Shown here piece by piece: positions 59,311-64,000 of a stretch of 64,000 bases of DNA (the first letter of the stretch is position 1; each line of letters opens with the position of its first letter). The position numbers were made by a program, and so were the translations under genes. Source of the stretch: Butyrivibrio sp. AC2005 (GTDB lineage: Bacteria > Bacillota > Clostridia > Lachnospirales > Lachnospiraceae); NCBI RefSeq assembly GCF_000424145.1, contig NZ_KE384138.1, positions 262,104-326,103 of the forward strand, written 5' to 3'. Below the pieces are notes generated by a model, which saw only the letters and a program-made list of their open reading frames with translations, was not told the DNA's origin and made no database searches.

Positions 59311-61983
59311 TCACTTTTTAAGCTGCGCAAGTCTTTCCTCTACCTGCGCAAAGGTCTGCTCGTACTTCTTCTGCTTTTCTTTTTCTTCCTCAATCTTCTC
59401 AGCAGGAGCTTTTGAAAGGAACTTCTCGTTTGAAAGCATGCTCTGTGATCTCTTGAGCTCGCCTTCAAGACGCTTTTTCTCCTTTTCAAGTCTCTCTATC
59501 TCTGCTGAAATATCAACAAGATCAGAGAAAGGAATATAAATAGTAGCTTCCGCAAGAACTACAGACACAGCATCTTCAGCAATTCCTGATTTATCCTTCT
59601 GGAAAACAGATTCCGAAGCGCTTGCAAGTGTCTCAAAGAACAATTTACCTGTGCGGAAAATATCAAGGACTTCGTCTTTTTCTGATACTACATAGACAAG
59701 TGCCTTACGTGAGGGAGCAACATTCATCTGTGTACGGATGTTACGGATGCCCCTTACTGCTTCCTTGATTGTCTCAATAGCCTTTTCATCTGAAGCGTAA
59801 TTCCACTCTTCCTTATACTCAGGCCACTTGGAGATCATGATTGACTCCTCTTCGTCCTGAAGTGTGCAGAATATTTCCTCTGTAACGAAAGGCATATAAG
59901 GATGAAGAAGCTTAAGTCCGTTGATAAGAACTGTCTGAAGTGTCCAAAGAACTGCCTCATGTGACTTCTTATCATCTGAATTATAAAGACGGGGTTTAAC
60001 CATCTCTATGTACCAGTCACAGAATTCATCCCAGATAAAGTCATAAACCTTCTGAACTGCGATTCCAAGCTCATACTTATCCATATTCTCTGTTACTTCA
60101 CGGATAGTATTGTTAAGTCTTGAAAGAATCCAGTGATCTACAGGCTCAAGTCCCTCAGGTGCAGGCTGGTTTATAGCACTCTTCTCATCCTCACCCATGT
60201 TCATCATGATGAAACGTGATGCATTCCATACCTTGTTGGCAAAGTTACGGCTATTCTCAACACGCTCGTTATAGAAACGCATATCATTTCCGGGTGCATT
60301 ACCTGTAATAAGTGTAAGTCTGAGGGCATCTGCGCCGTAGTTATCAATAATATCAAGCGGGTCAATTCCGTTACCAAGAGATTTACTCATCTTTCTACCC
60401 TGAGAATCTCTTACAAGACCATGGAACAGAACTGTATGGAAAGGATATGTTCCCATGTTCTCGTAGCTGGAGAATATCATTCTGATAACCCAGAAGAAAA
60501 TGATGTCATATCCTGTTACAAGCACATCTGTAGGGAAGAAGTACTTAAGCTCCTTCGTATCGTGCGGCCATCCGAGTGTCTCAAACGGCCAAAGTGCTGA
60601 TGAGAACCATGTATCAAGTGTATCGGGATCCTGTGTCAGGTGATCATGTCCACACTTAGGACATACAGTAGGAGCCTCTTTGGATACAACAACTTCTCCG
60701 CACTTGTCGCAATAATAAGCAGGAATTCTATGTCCCCACCAGAGCTGTCTTGAAATACACCAGTCACGGATATTGTCTGTCCAGTTGTAATAAGTCTTAT
60801 CCATTCTCGGAGGAATAAGCTTGATCTCACCTTCCTTAACTGCCTTAACAGCAGGCTTAATAAGCTCATTCATCTTAACAAACCACTGTGCCTTGATCAT
60901 AGGCTCTACAGTAGTATGGCATCTGTCGTGGGTACCAACGTTATGAGAATAGTCCTCGATTTCTACAAGAAGTCCCATCTCATCAAGTTCTTTTACAATG
61001 GCATCTCTTGCAGCATATCTGTCCATACCCTCGAATTTGCCACCATTAGCATTGATGGTTGCATCATCATTGAGGATGTTTATTTCTTCAAGATTGTGTC
61101 TCTTACCTACTTCGAAGTCGTTAGGGTCATGGCCGGGAGTGATCTTAACTACACCTGTACCAAATTCCATGTCTACATAGGAATCCTCTACAATAGGAAG
61201 TTCCCTGTTTACAATAGGAAGAAGAACCTTCTTACCCTTGAAGCTCTTATATCTGTCATCATCGGGATTAACGGCAACTGCTGTATCTCCGAGCATTGTC
61301 TCGGGACGTGTTGTTGCAAACTCGATGAACTCAGTCTTACTTACTGTTCCGTCCTCATCAATTACCGGATACTTGATGTGCCATAAGTGACCAGCCTGCT
61401 CCTCGTACTCAACCTCAGCGTCTGAAATTGATGTCTTACATACAGGGCACCAGTTTACGATACGACTTCCTTTATATATGTAGCCTTTCTCATGCATCTT
61501 GCAAAAGACCTCTGTAACAGCTTCGTTACAGCCCTCGTCCATTGTAAAACGCTCTCTGTCCCAATCGCAGGAAGATCCGAGTTTCTTCAGCTGCTGGATA
61601 ATGGTTCCGCCGTATTCCTTTTTCCACTCCCAGGCTCTCTCAAGGAACTTCTCACGTCCAAGATCTCTCTTATCAATTCCCTCTGCCTTGAGAGTATCAA
61701 TAATCTTAACCTCGGTAGCAATAGAAGCATGGTCAGTTCCGGGCTGCCAAAGTGCATTGTAGCCCTGCATTCTCTTATAACGAATAAGTATATCCTGCAT
61801 AGTATTATCAAGAGCATGTCCCATGTGGAGCTTACCCGTGATATTCGGAGGGGGAATTACGATAGTGAAAGGTTTCTTAGTCTCATCCACCTCTGCATGA
61901 AAATACTTGTTATCTTCCCATTTCTTGTAAAGTCGATCCTCTATTCCTTTGGGATCATAGGTCTTTTCTAATTCTTTTCTCAT
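59311..61983 (-). CDS. valS: Valine-tRNA ligase
   Basis: The 890-residue class I synthetase has the HIGH motif as KLHMGHALDN, the KMSKS motif as GRKMSKSLGNGIDP, a CP1 editing domain (FATTRPETMLGDTAVAVNPDD), a zinc-binding CDKCGE...CPKCGHD in the connective region and the C-terminal coiled coil (about 820-885). AGAGGA precedes the ATG. No T-box motif (AGGGTGGTACCGCG-like) was found in the 500 bp upstream, so another control mode is likely. It heads the long minus-strand unit. Confidence 0.97.
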   Translation of the reverse strand: MRKELEKTYDPKGIEDRLYKKWEDNKYFHAEVDETKKPFTIVIPPPNITGKLHMGHALDNTMQDILIRYKRMQGYNALWQPGTDHASIATEVKIIDTLKAEGIDKRDLGREKFLERAWEWKKEYGGTIIQQLKKLGSSCDWDRERFTMDEGCNEAVTEVFCKMHEKGYIYKGSRIVNWCPVCKTSISDAEVEYEEQAGHLWHIKYPVIDEDGTVSKTEFIEFATTRPETMLGDTAVAVNPDDDRYKSFKGKKVLLPIVNRELPIVEDSYVDMEFGTGVVKITPGHDPNDFEVGKRHNLEEINILNDDATINANGGKFEGMDRYAARDAIVKELDEMGLLVEIEDYSHNVGTHDRCHTTVEPMIKAQWFVKMNELIKPAVKAVKEGEIKLIPPRMDKTYYNWTDNIRDWCISRQLWWGHRIPAYYCDKCGEVVVSKEAPTVCPKCGHDHLTQDPDTLDTWFSSALWPFETLGWPHDTKELKYFFPTDVLVTGYDIIFFWVIRMIFSSYENMGTYPFHTVLFHGLVRDSQGRKMSKSLGNGIDPLDIIDNYGADALRLTLITGNAPGNDMRFYNERVENSRNFANKVWNASRFIMMNMGEDEKSAINQPAPEGLEPVDHWILSRLNNTIREVTENMDKYELGIAVQKVYDFIWDEFCDWYIEMVKPRLYNSDDKKSHEAVLWTLQTVLINGLKLLHPYMPFVTEEIFCTLQDEEESIMISKWPEYKEEWNYASDEKAIETIKEAVRGIRNIRTQMNVAPSRKALVYVVSEKDEVLDIFRTGKLFFETLASASESVFQKDKSGIAEDAVSVVLAEATIYIPFSDLVDISAEIERLEKEKKRLEGELKRSQSMLSNEKFLSKAPAEKIEEEKEKQKKYEQTFAQVEERLAQLKK

Positions 61984-62121
61984 AAATAATGTCCTCTATT
62001 TATATTTACACATATATTATCATATGATATTTCAATCGCAGTGTACTTGTCAATTCTTACGGCACTTCTCCCATGAAAAAAGTATCTCTTTTCCGATGTC
62101 TGCACATGTTACAAAACGCTC

Positions 62122-62137
62122 GTGACACTTGTGTCAC
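62122..62137. promoter_or_regulatory. Perfect palindrome upstream of valS
   Basis: GTGACACTTGTGTCAC has two 7-bp arms around TT, the form expected of a dimeric regulator site. It is about 140 bp upstream of valS. Confidence 0.45.
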
Positions 62138-62201
62138 CTAGCGCTTTAGGTTTACATAGTTTTATTGACTGTGATAGTATCAAGTTGAAATTTCGATTAT
62201 C

Positions 62202-62493
62202 TGTGGATTAATATCGTAAACCATCAAATATTGCCATTTTATGCGCATCTGAGAAATACGGTTTTCTGAATATCCCCAATTTCCACAGAGTTATCCACAT
62301 GTACACATGTGTCATTTTCCTAAAATTACCACCTTGAATTGTCTAGAAATCGCTATTATTTATCTAATAATTCGAATTGTTTGTAAAAATGTTTGGTTAA
62401 CATAATTATGTTTATATAATATATTATGTTAACCTCATCGTATTTTTACATGTAAAACACCGCTTTTGTTATGATAGTTTTCACTTATCCACA
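62202..62493. other. AT-rich intergenic region with DnaA-box-like words
   Basis: Two perfect TTATCCACA words lie at 62291-62299 and 62485-62493 (the second at the helicase stop codon), with a one-mismatch inverse TGTGGATTAA at 62202-62211 and TTTCCACAG at about 62280. Between them is a very AT-rich stretch. I see no gene in 61984-62484. Confidence 0.45.
62395..62434. repeat. Perfect 12-bp inverted repeat in an AT-rich region
   Basis: GGTTAACATAAT (62395-62406) and ATTATGTTAACC (62423-62434) are exact inverted copies separated by 16 AT-only or nearly AT-only bases. Confidence 0.85.
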
Positions 62494-64000
62494 GTCATCA
62501 ATCCGCTTCCAGAGCGCGTTTATGTCATTTTTGACTCGTCCGGTCGATGTGCGTATTATGCCCTTCCACTCACGCGGAAACAGTTCATAATATGATCTTT
62601 GAAGAAATCGTTCATCTAAAAGTGCAACAACTCCAAAATCTTTCTCACTTCTGATTACACGCCCTGCAGCCTGTAAAACCTTATTCATTCCGGGATATCT
62701 GTAGGCATAGTCAAAACCATCTTCACCACTCAGCTCAAAAAAGTCCTTAATTATTTCCCTTTCATTGCAAACAAGCGGTATTCCGGTACCTACAATAATT
62801 ACTCCTATCAGACTGTCGGCCTTTAGATCTATCCCCTCACTGAATATTCCGCCCATAATACAAAAGCCCAGAACACTCTTTGATGGTTCAATATCAATCT
62901 CCATATTTATGATGCTTTGAAGGTCTATGTCATTGCCGGCTGTAAAACGTCCGAGAAATTCCTCTCTTTCCTCCTCAGACATAGTCTCGTTCTGAACGAG
63001 AATCTCAGTAGTGTTTTCATTGTAGAATTCCTGCTCATATATATAGCCCACTTCATCCATAAAGGCTCTTGAAGGAAAGAAAATAAGATAGTTCCCGCTT
63101 CTTGCATTCACAATGCTGTCAATGTATGCCGCGATTTTTCTATATTCGGACTCACTGCGCCTCGTATACTTACTTGTCACATCGGATGCTACCATCCTGC
63201 CACACCTGTTGCTGTCAAAAACCGAGTGCGCATAAATCTCAAAGTCTTCTGCTTTTCCTCCCAGAAGCTTCTTATAATACTGAATCGGAAGCAGTGTCGC
63301 AGAAAAAAGAATTGTGGATTTGGCCCGTTCCATACAGTTAGCCAGATTATCCGACGGATCTGCACAAAGGAGCTTTATCTTAAAACTGCCATCTTCATCT
63401 GTTTCAGCATATATGACATATTTATCATTAATAAGTTCATATATATTCGCAAATCTGGATATCTCGAAATAGAACTCCAGGATTTCATCCCTGTACATAC
63501 CCTCAGCATGTTCCTCAAGCCATTTGGAAATAACAGACTGTAACAGGCTAAGCCGCTGGATTATAGGACTTATATCCTCAAGCACCTCCGCATCTCCCTC
63601 ATTTCCCATGAGCTTTTCCATCTCAGCAGAAAGATTCCTTACTATGCCTGCCATTCTGGGATGCACTCCGGAAATAAGTGTTTCAAATCCAAGAAGCATA
63701 TCCAGAACCAGCTCGGCGCTGTACATATTTCTTCCCCTGTCCAGAAGGTTATGCGCTTCATCTATCAGAAAAATATTGTCGCCGGTACTTCCTCCTGCAA
63801 AAAATCTTTTCAAGTAAATAAAAGGATCAAAAACATAGTTGTAGTCGCATATGATCGCATCAGCAAACAGACTCATGTCTAGTGATAATTCAAACGGACA
63901 GACTCTGTGCTTCTCTGCGTAGCTGATAATCGCTTCCCTGTCAAAGCTGTCTGAGTTCATCAGAAGGTCATATATGCAATCATTTATCCTGTCCATATGT
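62485..64000 (-). CDS. DinG/XPD-like superfamily 2 DNA helicase (N-terminus outside the window)
   Basis: The visible C-terminal part has about 505 codons; the frame remains open to the right edge, so the true start and Walker A lie beyond it. It contains the DEAH box (NIFLIDEAHNLLDR), STILFSATLLPIQYYKKLLGG, NYLIFFPSRAFMDEV and motif VI as LQAAGRVIRSEKDFGVVALLDERF, all typical of Rad3/XPD/DinG enzymes. A CPFELSLDMSLFADAIICDYNYVFDP segment corresponds to the Fe-S/arch region. It probably acts in repair or R-loop removal. Confidence 0.9.
   Translation of the reverse strand, partial: HMDRINDCIYDLLMNSDSFDREAIISYAEKHRVCPFELSLDMSLFADAIICDYNYVFDPFIYLKRFFAGGSTGDNIFLIDEAHNLLDRGRNMYSAELVLDMLLGFETLISGVHPRMAGIVRNLSAEMEKLMGNEGDAEVLEDISPIIQRLSLLQSVISKWLEEHAEGMYRDEILEFYFEISRFANIYELINDKYVIYAETDEDGSFKIKLLCADPSDNLANCMERAKSTILFSATLLPIQYYKKLLGGKAEDFEIYAHSVFDSNRCGRMVASDVTSKYTRRSESEYRKIAAYIDSIVNARSGNYLIFFPSRAFMDEVGYIYEQEFYNENTTEILVQNETMSEEEREEFLGRFTAGNDIDLQSIINMEIDIEPSKSVLGFCIMGGIFSEGIDLKADSLIGVIIVGTGIPLVCNEREIIKDFFELSGEDGFDYAYRYPGMNKVLQAAGRVIRSEKDFGVVALLDERFLQRSYYELFPREWKGIIRTSTGRVKNDINALWKRIDDCG

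Noticed and set aside
62076-62144. Plus-strand 22-codon frame (MKKVSLFRCLHMLQ...) in the valS upstream region
   Set aside because: No ribosome binding site, no promoter and no family resemblance.
61984-62484. T-box leader for valS
   Set aside because: No AGGGTGGTACCGCG-like T-box word or specifier helix was found on the minus strand.
62202-62493. Chromosomal replication origin
   Set aside because: Only two perfect DnaA boxes and no dnaA, dnaN, rpmH or parAB genes nearby; kept only as a finding of DnaA-like words.

Overview
The window looks like chromosomal DNA from a low-to-moderate GC, Gram-positive anaerobe of the Lachnospiraceae, most likely Butyrivibrio or a close relative. The evidence is protein-level similarity recalled from that family, strong AGGAGG-type ribosome binding sites, a ClpC-type Clp ATPase, a GGGtGRT/Fe-S scaffold pair typical of anaerobic Clostridia, and many hybrid kinases and c-di-GMP proteins. 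I could run no database search, so the genus is inference. No rRNA, tRNA, CRISPR array, phage or transposase gene was seen. Nearly all genes are on the minus strand; only four genes (a histidine phosphatase, an XRE regulator, an EamA transporter and a PH-domain protein) are on plus.

Layout. 1-1.7 kb: end of a branched-chain amino-acid ABC system (substrate-binding lipoprotein, then the first ten codons of livH leaving the window). 1.7-9 kb: radA, a hairpin-repeat array, a small conserved protein, clpC with an unusual lysine-rich tail preceded by a short GntR regulator, and a membrane SH3 protein. 9.3-13 kb: purE-purM-purN-purD. 13.0-13.3 kb: a compact locus that reads as a type I toxin-antitoxin module (26-residue hydrophobic peptide, convergent small RNA, shared bidirectional terminator). 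13.3-27.5 kb: a signalling island with three hybrid histidine kinases (one fused to a DegV lipid-binding domain, one with a phosphotransfer domain whose histidine is replaced), a response regulator and a GGDEF-EAL-GGDEF protein, with pyrE and pyrF embedded in it. 27.6-37 kb: YczE-like membrane protein, CbxX/CfxQ AAA ATPase, GH25 lysozyme, diguanylate cyclase, TauE/SafE exporter, the GGGtGRT/Fe-S scaffold pair and an LRR surface protein. 37-46.7 kb: histidine phosphatase, a second hairpin-repeat array, UvrD- and SNF2-type helicases, XRE regulator, EamA and MATE transporters. 46.8-50.5 kb: two proteins of unknown function, a catalytically degenerate PAS-GGDEF-EAL protein and a PH-domain protein. 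50.5-62 kb: a tightly packed minus-strand series valS-folC-small ORF-zinc ribbon/TPR-MBOAT-SGNH-small ORF-ridA-TPR lipoprotein-D,D-carboxypeptidase that looks like one long transcription unit with an envelope O-acetylation module in its middle. 62.5 kb to the end: a truncated DinG/XPD-like helicase behind a 0.5 kb AT-rich intergenic region containing DnaA-box-like words and palindromes.

The intergenic DNA is rich in structure: two arrays of a 35-bp hairpin repeat 35 kb apart; a GC-rich mobile-looking repeat found four times between co-oriented genes, twice with an expanded tandem tail; a 17-bp tandem repeat; and a large terminator-containing palindrome present in two copies whose paired bases co-vary. 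Together with the DegV-kinase fusion and the hidden type I toxin-antitoxin-like locus, these are the observations most worth following up.
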